DNA of 64,000 bases from Clostridium sp. CAG:354_28_25. GTDB taxonomy: Bacteria; Bacillota; Clostridia; TANB77; CAG-508. The DNA is taken from NCBI GenBank assembly GCA_001915925.1, contig MNRL01000009.1, forward strand, positions 1 to 64,000, given 5' to 3'. The translations under genes and the position numbers were made by a program. Shown in pieces: positions 44,509-53,369 of the stretch (its first letter is position 1; the number at the start of each line of letters is the position of its first letter). The notes below the pieces were generated by a model, which worked only from the letters and a program-made list of their open reading frames with translations, was not told the DNA's origin and searched no databases.

Positions 44509-45528
44509 TTATTTTGATTGCAGCACCAATATGCAATCAGTTGGAGTATTATAAAACATATATCCCTTTCCGGTTTTTACTGGTATAATTAAAACTTTAA
44601 AATATTTTTTTAGCTTTTTATAGAGATTACCAGTATTGTTTATTTGCTGTAACACTCCAAATTCCTTAATACCATCTTTGATGTAGGCTCTGTTTAAATC
44701 TTCTTCCTGTATATCTGGTAGTAGATTTTTATCCCAAGAACGAAACCACTCCGTTTTCATTCCGATAAAATACAATACAATTTTTCCGTTTTTTTTCAGT
44801 TTTGATGAAATCTCATTTAGTTTATCTACATAATAATCTATTGGATAGAAATTATGCAGATTTGACAAACAAACAACATCAAAAACATTTTCAGGAATAT
44901 ACATGTCAAATATATCTTCCCGCTCTAAATATATTGTACTTTCTGATAAAGCTTTTCTTACCTTTTCCCAGTTATCTTTTTTTACGTATTCAAAATTTAT
45001 ACGCCTTTCTTCACCTGTTCTGAGATAGTATGTCTCATTTGCAAAATATTTTAATCTCATTTCTAAAGAATTATTTTCCTTATAAACAAGTCTCCAGAAT
45101 TTATTTTCTTCAGAAATATTTGTTCGATTCAGTATTTTGCTTGCAACTCTGTCTGATAAAGCAAATACTGAAGTATCAATTGCAAAAGCTTTAAATTCAT
45201 CATAACTATCCAATTTAGTTAAAGCATAATACTTTAACCAACAAATAGGAATTTGAACAGGGTTTACGTCAACCGCGTATATGTTTCGAATTCCACATAG
45301 TGCCATATCAAAAATAGAATCCATAGAACCAGCGATAGTTAAGACTGTATCTGTCGGTTTTAACATTTGAAGCATATATGCTCCATTCTCGTTTGACGTC
45401 CAAATAGGTGCAACATGATTATATGGACTTTTGTCCCTTACATCATGAAAAAAGATTACATCGTGCCGAACATTATAAAAGCTATCACGTAAAGCTTGGG
45501 CATTTTTATTGTTTTTTGTTATCAGCAT
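44509..45528 (-). CDS. DUF3419 (BtaA-like) SAM-dependent methyltransferase
   Basis: 339 aa from MLITKNNKNAQAL at 45528 (CAGGAGG site). Rossmann elements: DTVLTIAGSMDSIFDMAL as the SAM loop, NIYAVDVNPVQIPICWLKYYAL, and VFDVVCLSNLHNFYP followed by a KKNGKIVLYFIG strand. DUF3419 includes betaine-lipid aminocarboxypropyl transferases (BtaA), so either methyl or aminocarboxypropyl transfer is possible. Consensus promoter at 45560-45588 and a G+C-rich terminator make it a self-contained single-gene unit. Confidence 0.7.
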   Translation of the reverse strand: MLITKNNKNAQALRDSFYNVRHDVIFFHDVRDKSPYNHVAPIWTSNENGAYMLQMLKPTDTVLTIAGSMDSIFDMALCGIRNIYAVDVNPVQIPICWLKYYALTKLDSYDEFKAFAIDTSVFALSDRVASKILNRTNISEENKFWRLVYKENNSLEMRLKYFANETYYLRTGEERRINFEYVKKDNWEKVRKALSESTIYLEREDIFDMYIPENVFDVVCLSNLHNFYPIDYYVDKLNEISSKLKKNGKIVLYFIGMKTEWFRSWDKNLLPDIQEEDLNRAYIKDGIKEFGVLQQINNTGNLYKKLKKYFKVLIIPVKTGKGYMFYNTPTDCILVLQSK

Positions 45529-45559
45529 ATTCTTTTCCTCCTGCATTTTTTTCTAAATT

Positions 45560-45588
45560 ATTATATTACTTCTCTCATTTTATGTCAA
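45560..45588 (-). promoter_or_regulatory. Predicted strong sigma-A promoter
   Basis: Minus strand TTGACA, 17 bases, TATAAT: perfect hexamers at optimal spacing, ahead of the DUF3419 gene. Confidence 0.8.
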
Positions 45589-45674
45589 ATTGTACCATGC
45601 AAACATTTGTCTTGTTGAACACTATATATTATGTACGTTTACATAATTTTAGTAATATTTCCTTTCACTTTACG

Positions 45675-45723
45675 CAAAAAAATAAATCTTCCTTACTAGC
45701 TTTTCGTCTAGCAAGAAAGATTT
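45675..45723 (-). terminator. Rho-independent terminator after pfkA
   Basis: AAATCTTTCTTGCTAG pairs with CTAGTAAGGAAGATTT on the minus strand, followed by ATTTTTTT. Confidence 0.8.
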
Positions 45724-45782
45724 ACTATATAATTCTTTTGGCTTCTATTAAAAAATTTTTATGTCCTTCATGAAAATTAAAT

Positions 45783-46925
45783 TTAGTCTCCTAAACAAAT
45801 TCCAACATCTCTTGCTGTTTTTACTAAATCATCGTCCATTGTAACATATCTTACATTACTTTCTGCTGTACCACCTTGAACAGCACCAATTTCTTTATTT
45901 TCTCCAACAACTACCTCTAAAGGAACACAATCTAATTTTCCATTCTTTATAACTGTTAAAACTCCAAATTTTCCTTCCATTGCAAGTTCCATTGCTTTTG
46001 CACCATATTTTGTAGATAAAACTCTATCATATGCTGTTGGAGTTCCGCCTCTTTGCATGTATCCTAAAATTGTACATCTAGAATCTAAACCAGTTAATTC
46101 TTTTAGTTCTTTTGCAACTCTATTTCCTTCTCCACCGAATTTTACACTTATTCCGGCTTTATTATCTATACCTTCTGCTGCATGTGTTGTTTGTTCTGCA
46201 TTTATTGGATGAGCTCCCTCTGATACAACAACAACGCTAAATCTTTTTCCGTTTTCTTTTCTTTTATTGATTGCAGCAGCAGCTTTATTTATATCATATG
46301 GAATCTCTGGTATTAAAGCAACATCTGCACCTCCGGAAATTGCTGATTCTAATGCAATCCATCCTGCAAATCTACCCATAACTTCTAGCACCATTATTCT
46401 GTCATGTGTTTCTGCAGTTGTGTGTAATCTATCTAAAGCTTCTGTTGCAACGTGAACAGCTGTATTATATCCAAATGTAACATCTGTACATGCAACATCA
46501 TTATCTATTGTTTTTGGAACACCTATTGTGTTAATTCCTTTTAAATATAAATCTCTTGCAGATTTTTGTGTACTATCTCCACCCAACGTAAATACACAAT
46601 CAAATCCTGCTTCTTTTACATTTCTTACACATTGGTCTGATAAATCTTCATAAGTAACTGTTCCATCTTCGTGCTCAACTTTGTAATGGAATACTATAGC
46701 ATTTGTTGAAGAACCTATAATAGAACCTCCCTTTGTTAAAATACCAGAAGCTTTTTCGTTTCCATCTAGACGAATATAATTGTTATTTACAAGACCTCTG
46801 TATCCATCAATATAACCATAACATTCAATTCCATTTGTTTCACAAGTCTTTTTAATTGCTCTTATGACAGCATTAAAACCTGAAACATCTCCACCATTTG
46901 CTAAAATTGCTACTTTTTTAATCAT
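45783..46925 (-). CDS. pfkA: 6-phosphofructokinase (signature GGDST / PKTIDND)
   Basis: 380 aa. Phosphofructokinase with the P-loop-like AILANGGDVSGFNAVIRAI, the catalytic PKTIDNDV, GYNTAVHVATEALDRLHTTAETHDR and VMGRFAGWIALESA. The two donor-specificity positions are Ser118 (in LGGDST, usually Gly in ATP enzymes and Asp in PPi enzymes) and Lys138 (PKTIDND, the PPi-like or group III form). It therefore resembles the group III enzymes in which ATP use is likely, but the donor is uncertain. It phosphorylates fructose 6-phosphate in glycolysis. GGGAGG site, own terminator. Confidence 0.9.
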   Translation of the reverse strand: MIKKVAILANGGDVSGFNAVIRAIKKTCETNGIECYGYIDGYRGLVNNNYIRLDGNEKASGILTKGGSIIGSSTNAIVFHYKVEHEDGTVTYEDLSDQCVRNVKEAGFDCVFTLGGDSTQKSARDLYLKGINTIGVPKTIDNDVACTDVTFGYNTAVHVATEALDRLHTTAETHDRIMVLEVMGRFAGWIALESAISGGADVALIPEIPYDINKAAAAINKRKENGKRFSVVVVSEGAHPINAEQTTHAAEGIDNKAGISVKFGGEGNRVAKELKELTGLDSRCTILGYMQRGGTPTAYDRVLSTKYGAKAMELAMEGKFGVLTVIKNGKLDCVPLEVVVGENKEIGAVQGGTAESNVRYVTMDDDLVKTARDVGICLGD

Positions 46926-46982
46926 TTAAAAAACCTCCCTAATTGATAAGTACAAACAAATCACTAACTAATATACAGTGAT

Positions 46983-47486
46983 TTAATTTCCCAATAATCT
47001 TTCACTTGTTTCTTTTAAGTGTTCAAAATTAGTATGTCTTAAAACTTCATATGCTAAAATAGAAACAGCATTTGATAAATTTAAACATCTAATTCCATCT
47101 ATCATTGGAATTCTCATAGTTTTATCAATATATTTTTTCATTATATCTTCTGGTAGCCCTTTTGTTTCTTTACCAAATAGCAAAAATACTTCATCCATAT
47201 TTTCGTATTTAGGTTCATCATATCTGTGTGTACCTTTAGATGTAATAAAAAACATATTTGTTTGTGTAGGGTCATATTTATTTAGAAATTCTGCAAAAGA
47301 AATATGTTTTTCTATTTCTAACTTGTCCCAGTAATCTAAACCAGCTCTTTTTAAATATCTGTCTGATATTTGAAATCCTAATGGTTCTACTAAATGTAAT
47401 TTAGCTCCTGTTGCTGCACAAGTTCTTACAATATTACCTGTATTTTGTGGTATTTCTGGTTCTACTAGTACAATGTTTAATTTCAT
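46983..47486 (-). CDS. trmL: tRNA (cytidine(34)-2'-O)-methyltransferase
   Basis: 167 aa SPOUT knot protein. Signatures: NIVLVEPEIPQNTGNIVRTCAATGA, LLFGKETKGLPEDI and IPMIDGIRCLNLSNAVSILAYEVLRH, the last two forming the SAM knot. It 2'-O-methylates the wobble base of certain leucine tRNAs. It lies directly upstream of pfkA on the same strand; an inverted repeat AAATCACT/AGTGATTT overlaps its stop. GGAGG site. Confidence 0.93.
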   Translation of the reverse strand: MKLNIVLVEPEIPQNTGNIVRTCAATGAKLHLVEPLGFQISDRYLKRAGLDYWDKLEIEKHISFAEFLNKYDPTQTNMFFITSKGTHRYDEPKYENMDEVFLLFGKETKGLPEDIMKKYIDKTMRIPMIDGIRCLNLSNAVSILAYEVLRHTNFEHLKETSERLLGN

Positions 47487-47558
47487 TTATATGCCTCCTT
47501 ACGCAAATTATATGATATCAATTATATTATTTTATTTCAAGAGTTTTTACTTAATTTA

Positions 47559-47591
47559 CCAAAAAAATTAACAGGTTCTACCCTGTTAATT
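47559..47591 (-). terminator. Rho-independent terminator
   Basis: TTAACAGG pairs with CCTGTTAA and is followed by TTTTTTT on the minus strand. It ends the 77-aa island gene. Confidence 0.85.
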
Positions 47592-47825
47592 TTACTGAAG
47601 AATCCATAGTGCTGTTGGCACTATATAATACAAGCCATTGGCAGTTTCGACAACATACCACCCGATTGCTTCTAAGTCTTCGCGGTTTGATTTATATAGT
47701 GAACCTTTTGCGATTGGAAGATATAGAACGTTCTTCCACATTTCAGCATTCGAAAGTTTTTCCTTATTAGAAAGGATTGTTTGTTCAATTACTTTCCACT
47801 GAATTCTTCTTTTTTTGCCAAACAT
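47592..47825 (-). CDS. Hypothetical small protein, single-gene island
   Basis: 77 aa. Not recognised. Basic N-terminus (MFGKKRRIQWKVIEQTIL), a central strand (VLYLPIAKGSLYKSNREDLEAIGWYVVETANGLYYIVPTAL) with high aromatic content; no membrane helix. Strong AAGGAGG with six bases to the ATG, long leader (about 180 bases to spoIIIAH) containing inverted repeats, and a strong terminator. Less A+T-rich than its neighbours, like the other islands. Confidence 0.5.
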   Translation of the reverse strand: MFGKKRRIQWKVIEQTILSNKEKLSNAEMWKNVLYLPIAKGSLYKSNREDLEAIGWYVVETANGLYYIVPTALWILQ

Positions 47826-48005
47826 ATTATGTCCTCCTTGTACTCTTTCTGGGAGTACCTTCGTCTTTTGTATACAAGCCTTAAGTTTATATTTATTCTT
47901 CCTTCCAATTTTTTGGAGTACTTACCATTTCTGGCGATAAATATAATACTTGCAAAAAACACTTGTTACATATTAATTATACAACATTATGTAAAATACC
48001 GCAAA

Positions 48006-48590
48006 TTACTTATTACTGATATGTATATTCTCTATTTCTGCATTCATTTCTCTTGCAATGATATTTTGTATCTGAGCTATAGTATCTTGTTCTAATGTAT
48101 CAGCTTTTACTATTACATTTATACTTTTATCATTTACAAAAATAACAACATCACTAATTCCTTTGGTTTTTATTAAATTTTCACAAATCATAATACTATT
48201 CTGCATATTATTAATTTCTGTAATCTCTTGCGTTGCTACAGTCTTTTGCTCTTCACTCACATTTTGATTGTCCAATAAATTTTGATAACTTTCTATCATT
48301 TGTGAATACATAGTATCTCTACCTAACCTAGAACTTGCAAAATAATCATCAGTTTTAGAAGAGGAACTACTACTAGTTGTAATACTCACTTCATTTAAAC
48401 TATTAGAATCTATAATGTTATTACTAGAAACTAACCTAGCATCTCCGATACTAGATACCTCATTTTCTGAAACAATGTTACTAGAAACAGGGGTTCCTTT
48501 CATACTATAACTTAAATATCCTGCTGACACTAGCATTAATGCTACAACAAATAAAATAATTTGATTACTCTTAATATTTTTTAAATTCAT
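48006..48590 (-). CDS. spoIIIAH: Stage III sporulation protein AH
   Basis: 194 aa. One N-terminal membrane helix (about 10-28), a Ser/Asn-rich linker (32-80), and the conserved C-terminal ring-forming domain (SQMIESYQNLLDNQNVSEEQKTVATQEI, then ICENLIKTKGISDVVIFVNDKSINVIVKA), as in YscJ-like ring builders. SpoIIIAH spans the space between mother cell and forespore and pairs with SpoIIQ to form the feeding channel. Last gene of the operon, 18 bases after spoIIIAG. Confidence 0.95.
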   Translation of the reverse strand: MNLKNIKSNQIILFVVALMLVSAGYLSYSMKGTPVSSNIVSENEVSSIGDARLVSSNNIIDSNSLNEVSITTSSSSSSKTDDYFASSRLGRDTMYSQMIESYQNLLDNQNVSEEQKTVATQEITEINNMQNSIMICENLIKTKGISDVVIFVNDKSINVIVKADTLEQDTIAQIQNIIAREMNAEIENIHISNK

Positions 48591-48608
48591 AATTTTCTCT
48601 CCTTTTAT

Positions 48609-49217
48609 TTATTTTGACATTTGGAAAACTTGTATTTTATGTGATGCAAGTCCCGTAGCTGCTGATACTGCTTGTATGATATTTTCCTTAACATTTGCAT
48701 CTCCCGCACCCTCTGCAGTTATTATTGTTCCTTCTATTTTTGGCATAATAGTCTTTTGTGTAATTGGTGTTTTCTCTCCATTATCTTCCTGAAATATGAC
48801 ATCTCTTTGAATATCATTTTCTGTTATAACCCTAGTACCACCAGATTCATCTTGTTCTTCTGTAGATGTTTCTTTTATGTTCTCGTTATACATTGCAACT
48901 ATTTCTGTACTTTCACAATAGTTAATTAATACATCTACCTTTCCAACACCATTAATTTTTGCTAATATCCCTTCTAATCTTTCTTCTAAACTATTATTAG
49001 TTACTTGTGTTGTTTCTGCTACTGTCGTGTTATTTGCTGTATTACTATCTTTACTTGTTTCTTTTTTATCATCATCTGCCAAGATGGTATTAATTGCAAT
49101 TACTGTTACTATTAATATAAGTATTCCGACTACTAAATTTTCTACCTTTTTCTTACCAGTTTTATTATCGCTTTTAGTCATATTTTCTTTTAATTGATGT
49201 ATTTTTTCTTTTAACAT
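48609..49217 (-). CDS. spoIIIAG: Stage III sporulation protein AG
   Basis: 202 aa. One membrane helix near 27-45 (VVGILILIVTVIAINTIL), a linker rich in Thr/Asn/Asp (50-75), then the ring-building domain: LEERLEGILAKINGVGKVDVLINY, an acidic insert (STEEQDESGGTRVITEND) and PKIEGTIITAEGAGDANVKENIIQAVSAATGLASHKIQVF. It forms the large secretin-like ring of the spore channel. Slightly shorter than the Bacillus protein (229 aa). Starts 13 bases after spoIIIAF. Confidence 0.95.
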   Translation of the reverse strand: MLKEKIHQLKENMTKSDNKTGKKKVENLVVGILILIVTVIAINTILADDDKKETSKDSNTANNTTVAETTQVTNNSLEERLEGILAKINGVGKVDVLINYCESTEIVAMYNENIKETSTEEQDESGGTRVITENDIQRDVIFQEDNGEKTPITQKTIMPKIEGTIITAEGAGDANVKENIIQAVSAATGLASHKIQVFQMSK

Positions 49218-49230
49218 TCATACCACCTCC

Positions 49231-49824
49231 TTACTTTCCATTTATATAAATCTTTTCTTTTTCTATTTCATATTTTCCTGCCAAGACTTCTTTTAATTTA
49301 TTTACTTCACCTGATGATAAAGTGGATTCTTCTACATTAGATTCATCTGTACTATTACCTATCTCTACTTTGTTTACTTTCTTTATGTCTTTTTCAGTTT
49401 GCTTTTTAGTTACCTCAATATCAATTTTGTATATTTTCGCTTCTTCATTTTCTACATTTATATCTGCTGTTATATTAATCTTCTTACTTTCGTACCCTTC
49501 ATTATCTAATTCTGTCTTTATATCTGTTTTAATAGTATTTAAATACAAATTTTCTATACTTTGATTATTAATACTTGTAATTTCGTTTGCCCCTTGTACA
49601 GAATTTGAATTAAATAGATCTTCATATTTACTAACATCAAGTTCAAAATTATTTCCGGTAACTTTTGTAATTATTGGAGAAATTATTGTAAATGTAATAT
49701 AAACTCCCATAACAATCTTTATGTATTTTTTATTTTTACCTTCTGGCACAATCATCTCTAAGATAGTTACAATAATAACTGCAAGAATAATTCCTTGTGC
49801 CCAACTATTAAACCATGAAATCAT
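49231..49824 (-). CDS. spoIIIAF: Stage III sporulation protein AF
   Basis: 197 aa. Two N-terminal membrane helices (about 8-27 WAQGIILAVIIVTILEMIVP; 35-58 IKIVMGVYITFTIISPIITKV), then a YscJ-like soluble domain with VNVENEEAKIYKIDIEV and, at the end, LKEVLAGKYEIEKEKIYING. Sits in the mother-cell membrane as part of the spoIIIA complex. Starts 8 bases after spoIIIAE; middle of the operon. Confidence 0.93.
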   Translation of the reverse strand: MISWFNSWAQGIILAVIIVTILEMIVPEGKNKKYIKIVMGVYITFTIISPIITKVTGNNFELDVSKYEDLFNSNSVQGANEITSINNQSIENLYLNTIKTDIKTELDNEGYESKKINITADINVENEEAKIYKIDIEVTKKQTEKDIKKVNKVEIGNSTDESNVEESTLSSGEVNKLKEVLAGKYEIEKEKIYINGK

Positions 49825-49832
49825 TTTAATAC

Positions 49833-50981
49833 CTACCTATACATTAGTCCTGTATTAGAAATATTAATAACTAAAGTTATTCCAATTATTAGCATTACAC
49901 TTATCGAACACAGTATTGCTAGTAATATCTTAAATGTATCTGCCATTTGAGTTATTAATGATACAATTTTGGAATCTGCTATTGGCTCACATAAAGCTGC
50001 AGTAAGATGATATATTATAGTTATAATTGCTAGTTTTAATATTGGTGTTATACATATAGCAATTACTACAATAACACCAACTATTCCTATAGCATTTTTT
50101 AAAATTGCTGAACATCCAATTACTGTATCAACTGCATCTCCTAGTACTTTACCTACAACAGGAATAAAACTAGAAACTGCAGCTTTGGCTGTTTTAGCTG
50201 TTATACCATCTACACTACTGCCTAAAGTTCCTTCTATTGACAAAACTCCTACAAATATTGTAAGTAATATTCCTATTACCCAAACTGAACTAGATTTTAA
50301 AAATTTTGATAATTTATCTATTTGAATTCTATCTGATATTTTTGAAACAATTGCAAGTGCTGTACCTACTAAGATTATTGGTATAATTATTGATTGAAAT
50401 ATATTTGAAATTAAATTTATTATAAATAATATTATTGGCTGTACTAAATTTACCGACACAACACTTCCAGACGCAAGCATTAATGTCATTAGAAGAGGAA
50501 ATAATAATTGGATAAAAGAAATCATATTTCCCACAGCTTCTTTTGTAAGTGTTATAATACTTGAAAAATTTGTCATTATTACTGTTGCAATTAAAATATA
50601 TTGTACATAATATGTAATTTGAGCTACACTTTTATTATTTAGATTATCACTTATACTTTTTAGTACACTATGTATTAATACAATTATTAATATACTTCCC
50701 ATAACTTTTAACGCTTCTTTTATTTCTGTCCCAAGAAGAGGGAAAATATTTTTTAATAATTGATTTGTGTCTAACTCTCCTTTTATAGCATTATTCAACA
50801 ATTCTTGTATGTCAATATCTTTAAGAACATCGTTAGAATATTTGTTGGCCTCATCTATAAAATTAGAAATATTAAATGAATCCATTTGAGAATTTATAAC
50901 TTCATCTTCTGTATCTGCTATAGAAATACTTGTACCAAAAATACAAATCAGAATAGCAAATATTGTTATTAGTTTTTTCAT
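49833..50981 (-). CDS. spoIIIAE: Stage III sporulation protein AE
   Basis: 382 aa from MKKLITIFAILIC; the ATG at 50981 follows AAAGGAG, while the two upstream codons read from a TTG. A signal peptide (1-22) is followed by a helical domain and eight or so membrane helices (from about 95 to the end), with SFIPVVGKVLGDAVDTVIGCSAILKNAIG being highly characteristic. Probable polytopic component of the mother-cell side of the feeding channel. Gap of 12 bases to spoIIIAD. Confidence 0.94.
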   Translation of the reverse strand: MKKLITIFAILICIFGTSISIADTEDEVINSQMDSFNISNFIDEANKYSNDVLKDIDIQELLNNAIKGELDTNQLLKNIFPLLGTEIKEALKVMGSILIIVLIHSVLKSISDNLNNKSVAQITYYVQYILIATVIMTNFSSIITLTKEAVGNMISFIQLLFPLLMTLMLASGSVVSVNLVQPIILFIINLISNIFQSIIIPIILVGTALAIVSKISDRIQIDKLSKFLKSSSVWVIGILLTIFVGVLSIEGTLGSSVDGITAKTAKAAVSSFIPVVGKVLGDAVDTVIGCSAILKNAIGIVGVIVVIAICITPILKLAIITIIYHLTAALCEPIADSKIVSLITQMADTFKILLAILCSISVMLIIGITLVINISNTGLMYR

Positions 50982-50993
50982 TAGCAAACTCCT

Positions 50994-51380
50994 TTAAGGT
51001 AGAATTTGTACAACAGATTCTACTAATGAAGATAGTATTGGAATAGAAAGTGAAATTATTATAACTTTTCCGCCCAAATCAACTTTATTAGCCAAAGCAG
51101 ACTCTCCTAAATCCATACATATTTGAACTGCAAATTCTGCTAAAAAAGCTATTCCTGTAATTTTTAGAAGTATTTTTATAAAATCACTATTTAAATTTGC
51201 TTTAGTAGTTAATTCATTTATTAAATTAATTATTCCAGAGAGCTGCTCAAAAACCATAAAAAAGATAATTATGCCAGCAATAATAGAAACATAAATAGCA
51301 AATTCTGGTTTATACTGTTTTATTAAAGTTATTATAATTACTGCAACTATAGCAATTCCCACTATTTTTACAATATCCAT
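50994..51380 (-). CDS. spoIIIAD: Stage III sporulation protein AD
   Basis: 128 aa with four membrane helices (about 4-20, 28-48, 68-85, 98-120) and the conserved KITGIAFLAEFAVQICMDLGESALANKVDLGGK (about 73-105). Related to SpoIIIAC. AGGAG site shortly before the ATG. The 103-base gap to spoIIIAC holds a REP-like repeat, so this gene may have an altered upstream coupling. Confidence 0.95.
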   Translation of the reverse strand: MDIVKIVGIAIVAVIIITLIKQYKPEFAIYVSIIAGIIIFFMVFEQLSGIINLINELTTKANLNSDFIKILLKITGIAFLAEFAVQICMDLGESALANKVDLGGKVIIISLSIPILSSLVESVVQILP

Positions 51381-51391
51381 ATTAGCTCCTT

Positions 51392-51475
51392 TAGGGATTT
51401 TATAGGGATTTTTGGACGGTCCTTTTTTCCTTTTTTGTATAGAATAGAGCTTTAAGGATCGTCCCTAGTTCCCTA
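51392..51475. repeat. Double REP-like repeat inside the spoIIIA operon
   Basis: One unit GGGATTTTTGGACGGTCCTT plus TTTTCC, followed by a second, inverted unit CTTTAAGGATCGTCCCTAG. It lies between spoIIIAC and spoIIIAD and could form a stem in the operon mRNA. Confidence 0.75.
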
Positions 51476-51483
51476 CTATTTTT

Positions 51484-51678
51484 CTATAAGTTAAACATTG
51501 TTCTTACATTACTAAATAATGAGCTTATTTCTTTTATTACCATTGTTAATACTATTATTAGACCTGCCAATGTTGTCATCATAGCTTGATCTTCTCTCCC
51601 TGCTCGTACTAAAACTTGGTATAAAACTGCTACCAAAATTCCTATTGCTGCTATTTTAAATAATAAATTTATATCCAT
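51484..51678 (-). CDS. spoIIIAC: Stage III sporulation protein AC
   Basis: 64 aa with two membrane helices (about 3-20 and 33-52) and the family pattern LLFKIAAIGILVAVLYQVLVRAGREDQAMMTTLAGLIIVL. Starts 12 bases after spoIIIAB (GGGGAGAG site). Required with AD for the channel complex. Tail normally coupled to AD, but here separated by the REP-like repeat. Confidence 0.95.
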   Translation of the reverse strand: MDINLLFKIAAIGILVAVLYQVLVRAGREDQAMMTTLAGLIIVLTMVIKEISSLFSNVRTMFNL

Positions 51679-51690
51679 ATTGCTCTCCCC

Positions 51691-52200
51691 TTATATAAAG
51701 ATAATCATTATAGCAAGTCCAATTGTCGCTCCTAATGTTTTATATAATTTGGTGTTTTTAGTTTGTAAATTTGTTGCTTCTATTAGCTGTTCATCTATTA
51801 ATTTGATTGTTAATTCTATTTGCATAAGTTGTCCTTCTAAATCTGTTTTACCTAATAGCTTTGATAGTCCTTTAATGATAGTTATATCCTCATTTGTAAA
51901 GTTGTTGCTACTCTCATCAACTGCTTTTTCCCATGCATGTCCTGCATTTAAAGTTTCCATATATGTATGTGCTTTAATAAAAATATTAGCTATGTTTTCA
52001 TTTAAATCTTTTGATATTTCTTTAAATAACTCTGGTAATGGTTCATATGTATATCTCATTTTTGTTATCGCTAAATTTAGAGCTTTTTTCATGTCTTGTA
52101 AATCAATTACTCTTAATTTATATTTATTTGCTTTCATAATTCCTAAAACTGTACACATGCCCATTACTGCTGTTAAAAGTATTATTTTAAAAATTTCCAT
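51691..52200 (-). CDS. spoIIIAB: Stage III sporulation protein AB
   Basis: 169 aa. N-terminal membrane helix (about 4-22, IILLTAVMGMCTVLGIM), a helical-bundle domain like type II secretion GspF (LQDMKKALNLAITKMRYTYEPLPELF, LGKTDLEGQLMQIELTIKLIDEQL) and a C-terminal membrane helix (LGATIGLAIMIIFI). Assumed platform protein between the ATPase AA and the ring proteins. 53 bases after spoIIIAA. Confidence 0.95.
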   Translation of the reverse strand: MEIFKIILLTAVMGMCTVLGIMKANKYKLRVIDLQDMKKALNLAITKMRYTYEPLPELFKEISKDLNENIANIFIKAHTYMETLNAGHAWEKAVDESSNNFTNEDITIIKGLSKLLGKTDLEGQLMQIELTIKLIDEQLIEATNLQTKNTKLYKTLGATIGLAIMIIFI

Positions 52201-52253
52201 TTTTATCTTCCCCTATTATATATATTCATAAAATTTCATTTTAGAACTAAAAT

Positions 52254-53183
52254 TTAAATTGTTACATACTCATTATTTATTTTATCTAGAGCATATACCG
52301 TTTTTACTTTTCCTTTAATTGTTTTATCCAAAAAAATTATTCTTTCAAATATATGTTTGTCTATTATTTTTGATATTGCAGGATTTAATTGTAATTCTTT
52401 TAAACTTCCACCATGTGCAGTGAAAATTCCTTTAATTCCAGAACAAACTGCATAATTTATAGCTTCCACATCTTCGTCTTTACCTATTTCATCTGCAACA
52501 ATTATTTCTGGAGACATTGATCTTATTAGCAGTTTCATACCAATACTTTTGTCCACGTTGTCCATAACGTCTGTTCTAACTCCAATATCATTCTGCGGAA
52601 CACCTTTATATACTGCAGCAATCTCTCCTCTTTCATCTACAAGACTTATTGTTTTACCTTTAAAATTAATTTGATCTATTCCATCACTTAGCCTTCTTAC
52701 TACATCTCTTAAAATTGTTGTTTTACCAGCTCCTGGTGATGATGCAATTAAAGTATTGTATATACTATTTTCTTCCATATTTATTATGTATCTTAAAATT
52801 TCATTACTAGCACCTATTATTTGTCTAGCTATTCTAAAATTAAGATTTGAAATATAGTTTATATTACTTATCTTTCCATCAGTTTGTACTACACTCCCTG
52901 ATATTCCTATTCTATGTCCACCTTTTATAGTAACAAATCCATTGCAAATCTGGTTTTGATATGTATATATTGAATTATCACAAATATGTTGAAGCGTTTC
53001 TAATATTTCATTTATTGAAACTGTTGTTTTTAATATCTCTTCACCTTTAGAATGTTTTATTATTATTGGTCTTTCTGTTCTTAATCTAATTTCTTCTATA
53101 ACATAATTCGTTTGTTTAAAAACTTCTTCTAGGCTAGTACTTATTCTTCTTGGAAAATATCTTAAAATCTCGTTATATGTCAT
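52254..53183 (-). CDS. spoIIIAA: Stage III sporulation protein AA (secretion-type ATPase)
   Basis: 309 aa. RecA-like ATPase: N-terminal domain (YNEILRYFPRRISTSLEEVF..), Walker A ASSPGAGKTTILRDVVR near 148, VDERGEIAAVYKG, Walker B-like IIVADEIGKDEDVEAI and the GIKGIFTAHGGSLKEL sensor, as in type II/IV secretion ATPases. It powers the feeding channel in the mother cell. First gene of the operon; AAGGAC site. Preceded by the yebC terminator, with a CATAGATA sequence about 25 bases upstream of the start that might belong to a sigma-E promoter, unproven. Confidence 0.96.
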   Translation of the reverse strand: MTYNEILRYFPRRISTSLEEVFKQTNYVIEEIRLRTERPIIIKHSKGEEILKTTVSINEILETLQHICDNSIYTYQNQICNGFVTIKGGHRIGISGSVVQTDGKISNINYISNLNFRIARQIIGASNEILRYIINMEENSIYNTLIASSPGAGKTTILRDVVRRLSDGIDQINFKGKTISLVDERGEIAAVYKGVPQNDIGVRTDVMDNVDKSIGMKLLIRSMSPEIIVADEIGKDEDVEAINYAVCSGIKGIFTAHGGSLKELQLNPAISKIIDKHIFERIIFLDKTIKGKVKTVYALDKINNEYVTI

Positions 53184-53244
53184 TACCTTGTCCTTTCCAT
53201 ATCTATGCTTTTCATATTCGAAAACTTAATAATAGAACATGAAA

Positions 53245-53274
53245 AAAGCACATATATTAAATATATATGTGCTT
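53245..53274 (-). terminator. Hairpin after yebC
   Basis: AAAGCACATATAT pairs with ATATATGTGCTTT around TTAAAT; it separates yebC from the spoIIIA operon. Confidence 0.65.
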
Positions 53275-53369
53275 TATATATAAATTATTACTATTTTTTA
53301 AATTATTGCATATGAAAAATTGCCAAATTCTTCATATGCATTATCTGTGTGATTGTAAAGTAATTGTTA

